A stretch of 21,584 nt of DNA from CAYSRC01 sp964433495 (GCA_964433495.1 CAYSRC010000043.1:1-21584); one strand, 5' to 3'. Shown: positions 13,471 to 21,040, numbered from the stretch's first letter. Numbers and translations are program-made. The notes: generated by a model from the letters alone, not told the origin.

Positions 13471-14289
13471 ATGAAATCCTTTACCGTTTCGGTTCCCGAC
13501 TTTTCGCTTTTCGACACCCTTACCTGCGGGCAGTGCTTCAGATGGCGCGAAAACGGGGCGGGCGGTTTCGACGGGGTCGTCGGCACGAGCCGCATCTCGA
13601 TAAGGCAGGACGGGGACAACCTCACCTTCGAGGGCTGCGAGCCGGCCGACTACCCGGGGTGGATTAAGCGGTATCTCGGGCTCGACGCCGACTACGGCGG
13701 GATAAAGGCGATCCTGTCCGCCGACCCTACCCTAAAGGAAGCCATCGGCTACGCCCCGGGGATACGGATAATGAACCAGCCGTTTTGGGAGACGCTTTGC
13801 AGCTTTATCATCTCCCAAAACAACAACATCCCGCGCATCACGGGCATCGTTGACCGCCTTTGCGAGCGTTTCGGCGACAACCTCGGCGGGTTCTGTTCCT
13901 TCCCCTCGGCCGAGCGGCTCGCGTCCCTCACCCCCGATATGCTCGCCCCGCTCAGGTGCGGCTTCAGGGACAGGTACATAATCGACGCGGCTAAAAAATG
14001 CAGCAGCGGCGTTGTCGACGAGACCTTTCTCAAGACCGCCGACCTCGACGACGCACGAGCAATGCTGATGACCATCACGGGCGTCGGGAAAAAGGTCGCC
14101 GACTGTACCCTTCTCTTCGGTCTCGGACGCCTTGAAGCGTTTCCGGCGGATGTTTGGATAAAGCGCGCCATGGAGCGGCTGTTCCCCCGGGGGCTGCCCG
14201 ATTTTGCGCTGCCCTATGCGGGGATTGCACAGCAGTACATCTTTCACTACGCGAGAACCTCGGGTATCTTTGACGGGCGCAAAAACTGA
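13471..14289 (+). CDS. ogg: 8-oxoguanine DNA glycosylase/AP lyase (OGG1 type)
   Basis: A 272-residue base-excision repair enzyme that removes 8-oxoguanine from DNA and can nick the abasic site. The N-terminal OGG_N domain (about 1-105) carries the hallmark TCGQCFRW (18-25). The HhH-GPD domain has SQNNNIPRITGIV (115-127), which matches human OGG1 closely, and the hairpin TITGVGKKVADC (201-212) with the predicted Schiff-base Lys208. The catalytic Asp is D227 in FPADVWIKRAM. Length is shorter than the human enzyme, as for clostridial homologues. The ATG at 13471 follows GAGGTGG; a TTG at 13408 in the same frame lies inside the promoter. It appears monocistronic with its own promoter. Confidence 0.94.
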   Translation: MKSFTVSVPDFSLFDTLTCGQCFRWRENGAGGFDGVVGTSRISIRQDGDNLTFEGCEPADYPGWIKRYLGLDADYGGIKAILSADPTLKEAIGYAPGIRIMNQPFWETLCSFIISQNNNIPRITGIVDRLCERFGDNLGGFCSFPSAERLASLTPDMLAPLRCGFRDRYIIDAAKKCSSGVVDETFLKTADLDDARAMLMTITGVGKKVADCTLLFGLGRLEAFPADVWIKRAMERLFPRGLPDFALPYAGIAQQYIFHYARTSGIFDGRKN

Positions 14290-14308
14290 GGCGAGGCTGA
14301 TTTGGTTC

Positions 14309-14337
14309 TTTACTTTGATGGCTTCGTAAATTATAAT
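14309..14337 (+). promoter_or_regulatory. Promoter upstream of a structured leader
   Basis: TTTACT (14309-14314) and a consensus TATAAT (14332-14337) are separated by 17 bp, 20 nt after the ogg stop codon. Transcription would start near 14344 and leave about 210 nt before the next start codon. Confidence 0.6.
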
Positions 14338-14343
14338 TATTAT

Positions 14344-14463
14344 GGGATATGTTCGGACAGCCTAAAGCCGTCGGCAAAATGCCGCAAGGGGGCGCCGCGG
14401 CGGGCGGATTGTGTGCAATGTAAGGACAGATACGCCGAAAGCGCCCCGATGACAGGACGGCAT
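14344..14463 (+). ncRNA. Candidate structured RNA or leader, family not recognised
   Basis: Nested helices: ATGCCG (14379-14384) with CGGCAT (14458-14463), GGGGCGC (14389-14395) with GCGCCCC (14441-14447), CGGCG (14398-14402) with CGCCG (14433-14437), and ATTG (14408-14411) with CAAT (14416-14419). Unpaired joining segments include GTAAGGACAGATA and GAAA. The RNA would lie between its promoter and a small membrane protein gene. It matches no riboswitch motif that I know. The stretch after it (14464-14540) is AT-rich and could hold a second promoter. Confidence 0.4.
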
Positions 14464-14554
14464 ACCTGAATTATTTTTATATAACGGTTCTGTACGGTTT
14501 TGTATTTTGTTTCGAACTTTATCCGTCCGTCAATCTCTCATGGGAGGTCAACAG

Positions 14555-14818
14555 ATGGCCGATCAATTGGTGATGACAATCGTTTATACAATCCTGACGC
14601 TCGTCATCCTGTTCCTTATCAAGTTTTGCAACGACAAGAGAAAAGAGCTCAAAAAGCTAAAGGAGGACAACGAGCAGGCAAGCCGTGTAAAGGCCCACCT
14701 CGAGGATATGCAGCAGCCGAGCGAGCAGGAGATAAGAGATCGTCGGCTGCGCGAGACCGCTGCCGCGGGGGACGCCGAAGGGGAAAAAGCGTTCGGACAC
14801 GGAAAATTTGACGAATAG
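14555..14818 (+). CDS. Small single-pass membrane protein, unknown function
   Basis: An 87-residue protein I do not recognise. Residues 5-23 (LVMTIVYTILTLVILFLIK) form one hydrophobic helix close to the N-terminus, followed at once by basic residues (KRKELKKLK), so the C-terminal part should face the cytosol. Residues 27-55 look like a charged, coiled-coil helix and the last 30 residues are acidic and probably flexible. The ATG at 14555 has GGAGG 7 nt upstream, which decides it over an earlier in-frame ATG at 14507. It follows the candidate structured RNA and precedes the phosphate symporter gene by about 250 bp, with no obvious terminator between. Confidence 0.8.
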   Translation: MADQLVMTIVYTILTLVILFLIKFCNDKRKELKKLKEDNEQASRVKAHLEDMQQPSEQEIRDRRLRETAAAGDAEGEKAFGHGKFDE

Positions 14819-14900
14819 ACGAATGGCTGTATAGCTGTTTTTATATGGCTTAAAAACCAGTCCCCACAGGACGCACGGAACCTCTGTATTTTTGCAAGCG

Positions 14901-14928
14901 TTCAACCCCCGCCCGCGCCGTGTATTAT
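14901..14928 (+). promoter_or_regulatory. Weak promoter candidate for the Na/phosphate symporter
   Basis: TTCAAC (14901-14906) and TATTAT (14923-14928) are 16 bp apart, about 145 nt upstream of the start codon. The match to consensus is moderate. Confidence 0.3.
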
Positions 14929-15074
14929 ACCTTACACATACTCTGTCGGCGGGCCGGGCGCACCGCGAAGCGGCCGCTCGCCGCACCCTCAGACAATTCA
15001 GTCATTACATGACGTTTGGTTTATCCCCCGGTTTGTCGTACACAACCCCCTGCTTCATCAAGAGGTTAACTGCA

Positions 15075-16829
15075 ATGGATATCTTCAATGTCTTTCTTCT
15101 GCTCGGCGGTCTTGCCTACTTTTTGTTCGGTATGAGCACGATGTCCGCGGGTCTTGAAAAGATGGCCGGCGGCAGCCTTGAGCGCATCCTCAAAAGGATG
15201 ACCTCCAACCCGTACATGGGGATGCTTCTCGGCGCGGCCGTGACAGCCGCCATACAGAGCTCGTCCGCGGTCACCGTCATGCTCATCGGCCTTGTCAACT
15301 CGGGGATCATGCAGCTCGGGCAGACCGTCGGGGTCATAATGGGCTCCAACATCGGCACGACGATGACCGCCTGGCTGATGAGCCTTATCGGCGTCGGCGA
15401 GGACAACCCGATCCTCAAGCTCGTCAACCCCAAATACTTCGCGCCGCTGCTCGCCTTCGTCGGGATCCTGCTCATCATGTTGTGCAAGCACGGCAGACGA
15501 CACGACGTCGGATCGGTGTTTATGGGCTTTGCGATTTTGATGGTCGGCATGTCCACCATGAGCGGGGCCGTCTCCCCGCTCGCCGACGACCCGCAGTTCC
15601 GAAATATGCTGACGGCGTTCGGCGAGAACCCCCTGCTCGGCATCCTTGTCGGCACCCTTGTCACCGCGGTCATCCAGAGCTCGTCGGCGTCTGTCGGCAT
15701 CCTGCAATCGATCGCACTCACGGGCGGCCTGAGCTACGGTTCCGCCGTCCCGATTATCATGGGGCAGAATATCGGCACCTGCGTGACCTCGCTGATGTCG
15801 TGCGCGGGCGTCGAACGAAACGCAAAAAAGGTCGCCGTCGTCCACATCTCGTTCAACCTCATCGGCACGGCGCTTGTCATGTCGCTCTATTGCGCCGCGG
15901 GCCTTGTGTTCGACATGTCGTTTTTGACGCGTGACATCACCCCGGCGGGGATCGCGTTGGTTCACACGTCGTTCAACCTGTTCACGACGTTCGTTCTGCT
16001 TCCCTTTTCGAGCAGGCTCGAGCGGCTTGCCGACAGCATCATCCCCGACAGGCCCGCAAAGGGACAGGAGGAGACGGTTCTGTCCGACCTGCTGCTGGCG
16101 ACGCCGTCCGTCGCGGTCGCCGAGTGCAAAAGCCGCGCAAATCTGATGGCAACCATCGCACGGGACTCCCTTCTGCGCTCGGTCTCCCTTGTTGAGCGGC
16201 CCGACCGACGCGCCGCGGCAAAGGTCGTCGAGGACGAGGACAGGCTTGACCGCTTTGAGGACAGGCTCGGCACCTTTCTTGTAAAGCTGTCGTCGCACGA
16301 GCTGTCCGACAGGGACGGACGGCGGGTGTCCAACCTGCTGCACAGCATCGGCGACTTTGAGCGAATAGGCGACCACGCGCAAAAGCTGATGGAGGCGTCG
16401 GTCGAGATGAACCAAAAGGCGCTTGTGTTTTCCGACGCCGCCAAGGCGGAGCTCAAGGTTCTGCTCGACGCCGTCAGCGAGATCGTCACCGTCACCGCCG
16501 AGGCGTTTTGCTCGGACAGTCCGCAGCTCGCAAAGCGCGTTGAGCCGCTTGAGCAGGTCATCGACGGCCTCACCGAGGCAATCCGCTTCAGGCACATCGA
16601 CCGGCTGCAGCAGGGGCAGTGCACGATCGTTTTGGGCTTTATCCTCACCGACATACTCACCAACGCTTCGCGGGTGTCCGACCACTGCTCAAATATCGCG
16701 GTCAGCATCATCGAGACGGAGAAATCCGAGTTTGACACCCACAGATATCTCGGCACCGTCAAGACGGTCAAGCCCCCTGAGTTTTTGAGCGCGTACAACG
16801 ACTATGCCGAAAAGTACACCCTGGGGTGA
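15075..16829 (+). CDS. Na/Pi cotransporter family protein with C-terminal PhoU-like domain
   Basis: A 584-residue inner-membrane protein of the NptA/YjbB type, which couples phosphate movement to sodium. The membrane half (1-310) has the family's two inverted repeats, each with a QSSSA signature (61-65 and 201-205) and a following G-NIGT motif (GSNIGTT 90-96 and GQNIGTC 230-236). Residues 340-560 form a cytosolic PhoU-like helical domain with SIGDFERIGDHAQKL (424-438) and a second half-repeat SRVSDHCSNIAVSI (532-545), both carrying the metal-linked D-H pairs. The fused PhoU domain probably senses or regulates phosphate flux. The ATG at 15075 has GAGG 9 nt upstream. A strong terminator follows. 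No pst genes are nearby. Confidence 0.93.
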   Translation: MDIFNVFLLLGGLAYFLFGMSTMSAGLEKMAGGSLERILKRMTSNPYMGMLLGAAVTAAIQSSSAVTVMLIGLVNSGIMQLGQTVGVIMGSNIGTTMTAWLMSLIGVGEDNPILKLVNPKYFAPLLAFVGILLIMLCKHGRRHDVGSVFMGFAILMVGMSTMSGAVSPLADDPQFRNMLTAFGENPLLGILVGTLVTAVIQSSSASVGILQSIALTGGLSYGSAVPIIMGQNIGTCVTSLMSCAGVERNAKKVAVVHISFNLIGTALVMSLYCAAGLVFDMSFLTRDITPAGIALVHTSFNLFTTFVLLPFSSRLERLADSIIPDRPAKGQEETVLSDLLLATPSVAVAECKSRANLMATIARDSLLRSVSLVERPDRRAAAKVVEDEDRLDRFEDRLGTFLVKLSSHELSDRDGRRVSNLLHSIGDFERIGDHAQKLMEASVEMNQKALVFSDAAKAELKVLLDAVSEIVTVTAEAFCSDSPQLAKRVEPLEQVIDGLTEAIRFRHIDRLQQGQCTIVLGFILTDILTNASRVSDHCSNIAVSIIETEKSEFDTHRYLGTVKTVKPPEFLSAYNDYAEKYTLG

Positions 16830-16851
16830 TCCCGCTCCGCATTGACAAAGA

Positions 16852-16889
16852 AACACCCGGCAGGATTTTGCGACGTCCTGCCGGGTGTT
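16852..16889. terminator. Bidirectional terminator between convergent genes
   Basis: AACACCCGGCAGGA (16852-16865) pairs perfectly with 16876-16889 around a 10-nt loop, followed by CTTTAT on the plus strand and TTTCTTTG on the minus strand. It serves both the phosphate symporter gene and the serine hydrolase gene, whose stops are 23 and 7 nt away. Confidence 0.85.
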
Positions 16890-16896
16890 CTTTATG

Positions 16897-18387
16897 TTAT
16901 CCATCAAGCTCTGCCAATAGCTTTGCGCCCAATACCGTTGCGGGGATCCTGTAACCCGGCGGGAGATTTGACAGGATCACCACTGCCGTTCCCGTTTCGG
17001 GGTTAAAGCCGAGATAGCTGTTGAAATCCCCCGTGCCGCCGTTGTGCCATATTATGCCGTTCTCATTGTCTATAATCCAGGACATCCCGATCTCATCCAT
17101 ACGGATACCCAAAGCCTCGTAGGACTCGGGAGCTGCGTTAATCGTTTCAAGGCTCCTGTGGCACTCGGAAAAGTACGGATCGTTTTCAAGCTGTATTTGT
17201 GCATAGGAAAGCATATCGGATATGTTTGATGTGACAGCTCCCGCCGGCAAATACGCATCTCCGTCTTTCCAAGCCCAATAGTTGCAGAGATCGCCGTCCC
17301 CCGCCGAGATTTCGGTGTTCGTCAGACCCAATTCATTCTGCGCAAAATCATTTACCAATGTTTTGTAATCAATGTCATATACCGCCTCAAGCACAAGCCC
17401 CAAGACCGCGTAGCCGAAGTTGGAATAGGTAAAATCGTATCCTTCCTCGTCCATGCTCAGCTCACCCGCCCTGTCAAGCACCGTTTCCTTTGTGATACCG
17501 TAAAAATCGTTTCTGCCAACAAGGAAATTGATAACCATGGGGGCTTCAAAGTAGTATCCGTTATATCCCGACGTATGCGTCAAAAGCTCTTTGATCGTCG
17601 GGTATTCGTTGCCCTCGGGAAGCGGCAGATAGCTGTCTATTGTGCTTTCAAGGTCAACCTTTCCCTCCCCGGCGGCTTTGCTTATCAGGGCGGCGGTAAA
17701 GGTCTTTGTAAGAGAGCCGATCTCGTATGTATGCAGTTGGGCGGGAAGTTCCTCGCCGTTGCAGCCGTACACCTTGTAGGAAAGCTGCCCGTCTTTGATG
17801 ATGCCGACGGTTATAACGGCGTCGGGGTTGTTCTTTGCGGTGTATGCAAGCGCCTCGGCAAAAGTAAGCCCCGGCAATCTGCTCATCCGCCGCGTGCCGT
17901 AAACCGCATAGCCGCCCAAGCCCAACGCGGCGCAAAGCACAAGCGATATCGTTGCCGTTATCGCTTTCTTTTTGGAACACGGTCTGTCAAAAAGAAGGTA
18001 TCTGCCGGTGTGTTTTTTATACTCGGTATACTTTTCTCCAAAGGTTTCGGTTAAGAATTTTTCCTCTTGTAAAATCTGCAAATGAAGCATTACAACGGCA
18101 CAAAGCGCGAAAAGCAGATGCAGATAATTGAAAAACGCAAGCAGCAGCCCCAGATATAACAAGTCAAAGCCGAGAAATGCCGGGTTGCGGCTGATTCGGT
18201 ATATCCCCGTTGTCACAAGCTCTGTTTTGTCCTTTTCGGGTATGCCTGCTCTCCAACTGTCTCTCATCGTCGCCGCGGCCGCAATAAAGACGAGAACGCC
18301 GAGCGCCGCAACGCCAATGCCTATCCATGTATAAGAGGATTTCCATATGCGAAAATTCCATATAATGCTGACCGCCTCGATGACCAC
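16897..18387 (-). CDS. Isoprenylcysteine methyltransferase-like membrane domain fused to a class C beta-lactamase-like serine hydrolase
   Basis: This 496-residue segment is the main part of a longer frame beginning at 18564 and cut by a TGA at 18394-18396. Residues 20-135 belong to the ICMT/phospholipid methyltransferase-like family: MRDSWRAGIPEKDKTELVTT, then GIYRISRNPAFLGFDLLYLG (61-80) and the EEKFLTETFGEKYTEYKK end. A further membrane helix lies at about 143-162. From 175 on it is a serine hydrolase with SLTK (225-228, nucleophile S225 and K228), YSN (321-323) and HNGGTG (448-453), the three signatures of beta-lactamase-fold enzymes. The hydrolase should sit outside the membrane and act on peptide or ester substrates. 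The GTG at 18387 has no convincing ribosome site, so expression may need readthrough or reinitiation. Confidence 0.85.
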   Translation of the reverse strand: MVIEAVSIIWNFRIWKSSYTWIGIGVAALGVLVFIAAAATMRDSWRAGIPEKDKTELVTTGIYRISRNPAFLGFDLLYLGLLLAFFNYLHLLFALCAVVMLHLQILQEEKFLTETFGEKYTEYKKHTGRYLLFDRPCSKKKAITATISLVLCAALGLGGYAVYGTRRMSRLPGLTFAEALAYTAKNNPDAVITVGIIKDGQLSYKVYGCNGEELPAQLHTYEIGSLTKTFTAALISKAAGEGKVDLESTIDSYLPLPEGNEYPTIKELLTHTSGYNGYYFEAPMVINFLVGRNDFYGITKETVLDRAGELSMDEEGYDFTYSNFGYAVLGLVLEAVYDIDYKTLVNDFAQNELGLTNTEISAGDGDLCNYWAWKDGDAYLPAGAVTSNISDMLSYAQIQLENDPYFSECHRSLETINAAPESYEALGIRMDEIGMSWIIDNENGIIWHNGGTGDFNSYLGFNPETGTAVVILSNLPPGYRIPATVLGAKLLAELDG

Positions 18388-18393
18388 GACGGC

Positions 18394-18564
18394 TCAGGTC
18401 GCCGTCTTCATCAGTTTTTCGATGACAAGCACCTTTCGAGGCTTGATTCCCTTGCCGATTTGGTCGGTTTTCACACCCTTTCTATGCTGTAAAACCATTT
18501 TTGTAAAGTACGCGATATAAAATGCCGCCATTGCGGCAAGAGCTGTTATCTGTACAGGTTTCAT
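18394..18564 (-). pseudogene. 5' part of the methyltransferase-hydrolase gene, ended by an in-frame TGA
   Basis: An ATG at 18564 preceded by AAGGGG opens a 56-codon frame (MKPVQITALAAMAAF...) that ends at TGA 18394-18396 and continues in the same frame as the downstream segment. It encodes the first membrane helix and the KTDQIGKGIKPRKVLVIEKL stretch normal for the N-terminus of this methyltransferase family, so the two pieces clearly belong to one protein. A single base change (TGG to TGA) would explain it. Nonsense mutation, base-calling error or programmed readthrough are all possible. Confidence 0.8.
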
Positions 18565-18593
18565 TCTGTCATCTGCCCCTTCCCATGGCTTAG

Positions 18594-18622
18594 ATTATAC
18601 CATGTAACCGGGATATCAACAA
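18594..18622 (-). promoter_or_regulatory. Promoter of the methyltransferase-hydrolase gene
   Basis: On the minus strand TTGTTG (18617-18622) and a consensus TATAAT (18594-18599) are 17 bp apart, with TGG as an extended -10. The start codon at 18564 follows about 23 nt after the predicted transcription start, supporting 18564 as the true gene start. Confidence 0.75.
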
Positions 18623-18811
18623 TAAGCTGCCCATAAAATACGGCTTCCGCTGTGAGCCGGGCGGGCATCAATAAAACGATGTACGTTTAATTAAAGGGTT
18701 CGGTGAGCGGATCACAAAAAAATTCGGTTTCAACTGCTTTGAGGGATTCCATCAAAGCCCTGTGACCGCAGGCAAATGCCTGTGATTTCGGGGGATTCAC
18801 ATTCACCGATA

Positions 18812-18820
18812 TGATATAAT
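18812..18820 (+). promoter_or_regulatory. Extended -10 promoter of the 6S-like RNA
   Basis: TGATATAAT (18812-18820) combines an extended -10 TG with a consensus TATAAT. No good -35 box is visible 17 bp upstream. The stretch 18623-18811 otherwise contains only a small hairpin (CAGGC/GCCTG at about 18771-18784). Confidence 0.55.
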
Positions 18821-18826
18821 AAGAGC

Positions 18827-19021
18827 CCGAAACGGGGCGGCGGGCGGGCCGCCGTTTATCCCGCGGCCCCGGACTCGCCGCCTGACGAAAAGTGGGAGTA
18901 AAGCGCGGTGATTTGCCGTGCCGGGTCACGTCGCTTGGCTCCGTTCCTTGTCTATACGTCGGGCCTTAAAATCGACGCCGTGCGCCCCTGATTGACAGCG
19001 CTTCCCTGCGCTTATTGCCCC
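18827..19021 (+). ncRNA. ssrS: Probable 6S RNA
   Basis: An RNA of about 195 nt that would bind RNA polymerase holoenzyme as a mimic of an open promoter. The ends pair over 13 positions (18834-18846 with 19009-19021, one mismatch and several G-U pairs). An inner hairpin is formed by GACG/CGTC, GGAG/CTCC, AAGCG/CGCTT and GTGA/TCAC, leaving a large internal bubble. The 3' side of that bubble carries GCCTTAAAATCGACG (18963-18977), very close to a conserved block of proteobacterial 6S RNA (GCCTTAAAACTGCGACG) and at a matching distance from the 5' end. It has its own promoter and a strong terminator. No SRP, tmRNA or RNase P motifs are present. The identification rests on memory of the 6S consensus. 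Confidence 0.55.
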
Positions 19022-19023
19022 AA

Positions 19024-19073
19024 ACAGGTGTATGCCCCGAGCCGACGGCCCGGGGCATACGCCTGTCTTTATT
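19024..19073 (+). terminator. Terminator of the 6S-like RNA, shared with the convergent DUF1015 gene
   Basis: ACAGGTGTATGCCCCG (19024-19039) pairs 19051-19066 (16 bp, one G-T pair), followed by CTTTATT on the plus strand. For the minus strand it lies 33 bp beyond the DUF1015 stop codon. Confidence 0.85.
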
Positions 19074-19105
19074 GAACGGAACGCGCATAACACAGCGCAT
19101 CCGAA

Positions 19106-20272
19106 TCACTTTATCCGTCTCGCCTCGAGGTAATAGCGCTTGTCGCGCGCCTCGCCGAGCGAAAAGCTCTTGCGCGCAAGGCGGCCGTTCTCGCGGACGG
19201 TGTCAAACAGCGCGCTCTTGTCCACCGACGAGGTGAGGATTGCAAGGCGGTCCTTCGCCTTGCCGAGCTCGCGGCACTCGTCCTCGCCGTGGATGTACTC
19301 GAGCTCGGCCTCGGGGTGCTTTTCAAGCCATGCGTCGAGCGCGGGCTGAAGCTTTTCAACCGGGAAGCTCTTGCCGGCCTTGACGCCGAGCTCCTTTGCC
19401 GCCGTCTTTTTGTCGACGCCCTTGAGCAGCCTGTGAATCGGCAGCACCGACAGACCGCTGTCGTAAAGATTGACGATCTCGCACAGGACAAACCGCGCGG
19501 GGTGGGTCTTGCGCTGCTCGGCGGTGAGGTTTTTTTTGAGCTCGTTCCAACAGAGCTTTGCGGCTGCAATCGAGTGGTTGCCGTCCCCCACCGCGTAGAG
19601 GAAGCCGTCGCCCTTTTTCTTGAGCGCACCGAGGGCGCTGCACACGGCGTCAATTGCCTCGTCGTCCGAGAGCGCCCTGCCGTACAGGTGCCCGCCGTTC
19701 TCCATGAGGTCAAAGCTGTAGACCTCGCGTCCCGACGCTGCCGAAGCCGCGTTCATCACGGCGTCGTCGGGATCGTCGATGAGAAGCATGGCGTGCGGCA
19801 GCTCGATGGGGGCGCTGCGCCTTATCTCAACACGCGCAGCCAGCCTGTCGGCAACCGTCTCCTCGCTTGCGCGCACAAGCTTTTTGCCGCCCTCTTTAAA
19901 GTCATACTTTTCGAGATCGATCGCCGCCACTATACCGCGGCGGGTGCCCGCCGACGTCCCGCGCTCGACATACACAAGCGCCTCGCCGATGCTTTTAAAC
20001 ACGTTCCCCTCGAGCGCGGACTGCATGTTCGCCGCGACATCCTCGTCGCCGCGCCCCTGCAAAAGGCGCGCCTCGGGCACGATCATTTTAAGAGAGGAGG
20101 GCGCGTCGCCCACAAACGCCTCGACCCTGTCCCAATACTCGGGTTCGGCGGAAAACTGATCGCACGCGATGACCGAGAACTTCTCATAGTTGAGCCCGTC
20201 CGCGGGCAGCAGAACCTCGGGCACGCGCAGACCGACCGCCTCCGCCTTTTTTATCGTCTTTTCACTTGGCAT
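19106..20272 (-). CDS. DUF1015 family protein
   Basis: A 388-residue soluble protein of the DUF1015 family, whose biochemical function is not established. Family features seen: the N-terminal PEVLLPADGLNYEKFSVIAC region, CDQFSAEPEYW (37-47), the central GDGNHSIAAAK (229-239), which corresponds to the family's conserved Gly-Asp-Gly-x-His motif and suggests a metal or nucleotide site, and LPIHRLLKG (277-285). No membrane segment or signal peptide. The ATG at 20272 has AGGAG 7 nt upstream; the frame is open for 106 further codons upstream, but those codons look non-coding (no ribosome site, overlap with intergenic sequence). In some Firmicutes the family is reported beside serine biosynthesis genes, but none is present here. 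Confidence 0.88.
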   Translation of the reverse strand: MPSEKTIKKAEAVGLRVPEVLLPADGLNYEKFSVIACDQFSAEPEYWDRVEAFVGDAPSSLKMIVPEARLLQGRGDEDVAANMQSALEGNVFKSIGEALVYVERGTSAGTRRGIVAAIDLEKYDFKEGGKKLVRASEETVADRLAARVEIRRSAPIELPHAMLLIDDPDDAVMNAASAASGREVYSFDLMENGGHLYGRALSDDEAIDAVCSALGALKKKGDGFLYAVGDGNHSIAAAKLCWNELKKNLTAEQRKTHPARFVLCEIVNLYDSGLSVLPIHRLLKGVDKKTAAKELGVKAGKSFPVEKLQPALDAWLEKHPEAELEYIHGEDECRELGKAKDRLAILTSSVDKSALFDTVRENGRLARKSFSLGEARDKRYYLEARRIK

Positions 20273-20620
20273 AACCTGTCTCCTAATTCTCTGTAAATTT
20301 CTTCCGTTATATTTATTCACGCAGGCTATTCTTAAAAACAGTGCGCAGAATATGGCTTGCAATGGAGTTTTTTGACCCCACCAAAGGAAAATATTAGCAC
20401 AACGCATGGTCAAAGTCAAAACAAACGGGCGCAAAACGTCCCCTATCCGCCATTTTCGGAGAGTTAAACAGGAGTTATCGGTTTTGGCGCTTAACTTTGG
20501 TCGTAAAGTCGGACAAAAATGCGCATAATCGCCCCGGCGGACAGCTGCGCGCCCCGCGCTCAACCGGCCAAAAAACGACGAAGCTCTCAACAGACACCGA
20601 TGCCCTCCTCAAAATGAGAG
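20273..20620. other. Intergenic region between divergent DUF1015 and Nudix genes
   Basis: No gene seen. A TATAAC-containing AT-rich stretch near 20308-20320 could be part of the DUF1015 promoter but has no matching -35 box. The rest (20340-20600) shows no clear structure. Confidence 0.5.
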
Positions 20621-20649
20621 TTGAAAGCCGCTTGCAATGATGGTATGCT
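20621..20649 (+). promoter_or_regulatory. Promoter of the Nudix gene
   Basis: TTGAAA (20621-20626) and TATGCT (20644-20649) are separated by 17 bp, with TGG as an extended -10, 43 nt upstream of the start codon. Confidence 0.7.
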
Positions 20650-20692
20650 TTGCTTGTATCGATCGACGAATCTGTTTCGCGGAGATAAATAC

Positions 20693-21040
20693 ATGAGAGC
20701 ACCCTTTCAGATATTGGCGATTCCCTACAGACGAGATCCCGACTTACGGTTTTGTGTTTTTCACCGTGCAGATGGGGATCAATGGCAATTTGTTGCGGGC
20801 GGCGGAGAAGATAACGAAACGCCGACAGAAGCTGCAACCCGGGAGATTTCGGAAGAAACGGGGATTAAAGCGGACAGAATAACTAAGCCGGTCTCAATGG
20901 CGTGTGTCCCCGCAGATGTTATTTCGGAAGAACATCGAAAACCCCGGCCAAGGGATACTTTTGTTCTGCCCGAGTATCATTTTGCATTTGCGTGTTTTCA
21001 CGATATAAAACTATCCGACGAACATCTTGAATGCGAATGA
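20693..21040 (+). CDS. Nudix hydrolase, ended early by an in-frame TGA
   Basis: A 115-residue product containing an intact Nudix box: G36, E42 and REISEETGI (50-58), fitting GX5EX7REUXEEXGU. Such enzymes cleave nucleoside diphosphate-linked substrates using Mg2+; the opening (FQILAIPYRRDPDLRFCVFHR) and WQFVAGGGE resemble the dATP pyrophosphohydrolase-like branch (NudB type), inferred only. The ATG at 20693 has GGAG 8 nt upstream. The frame stops at TGA 21038-21040 directly after SDEHLECE, then continues in the same frame to a TAG at 21133 with recognisable family sequence, so the gene is interrupted. The missing C-terminal helix probably matters for folding. It has a good promoter. Confidence 0.85.
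   Translation: MRAPFQILAIPYRRDPDLRFCVFHRADGDQWQFVAGGGEDNETPTEAATREISEETGIKADRITKPVSMACVPADVISEEHRKPRPRDTFVLPEYHFAFACFHDIKLSDEHLECE

Noticed and set aside
15066..16685. A 539-codon minus-strand frame opposite the phosphate symporter
   Set aside because: Shadow of a well-supported gene with clear motifs; no start signal.
18827..19021. SRP RNA, tmRNA, RNase P RNA or cobalamin riboswitch
   Set aside because: None of their signature motifs is present: no GGAAGGAAGCAGC-like loop, no tag-peptide frame or tRNA-like ends, no RNase P core, no B12 box.
18394..21040. Selenocysteine at the two in-frame TGA codons
   Set aside because: Neither site falls in a redox motif; one is in a membrane helix and the other at a usual Trp position. 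Proper SECIS folding was not evident, although I could not run a folding search.
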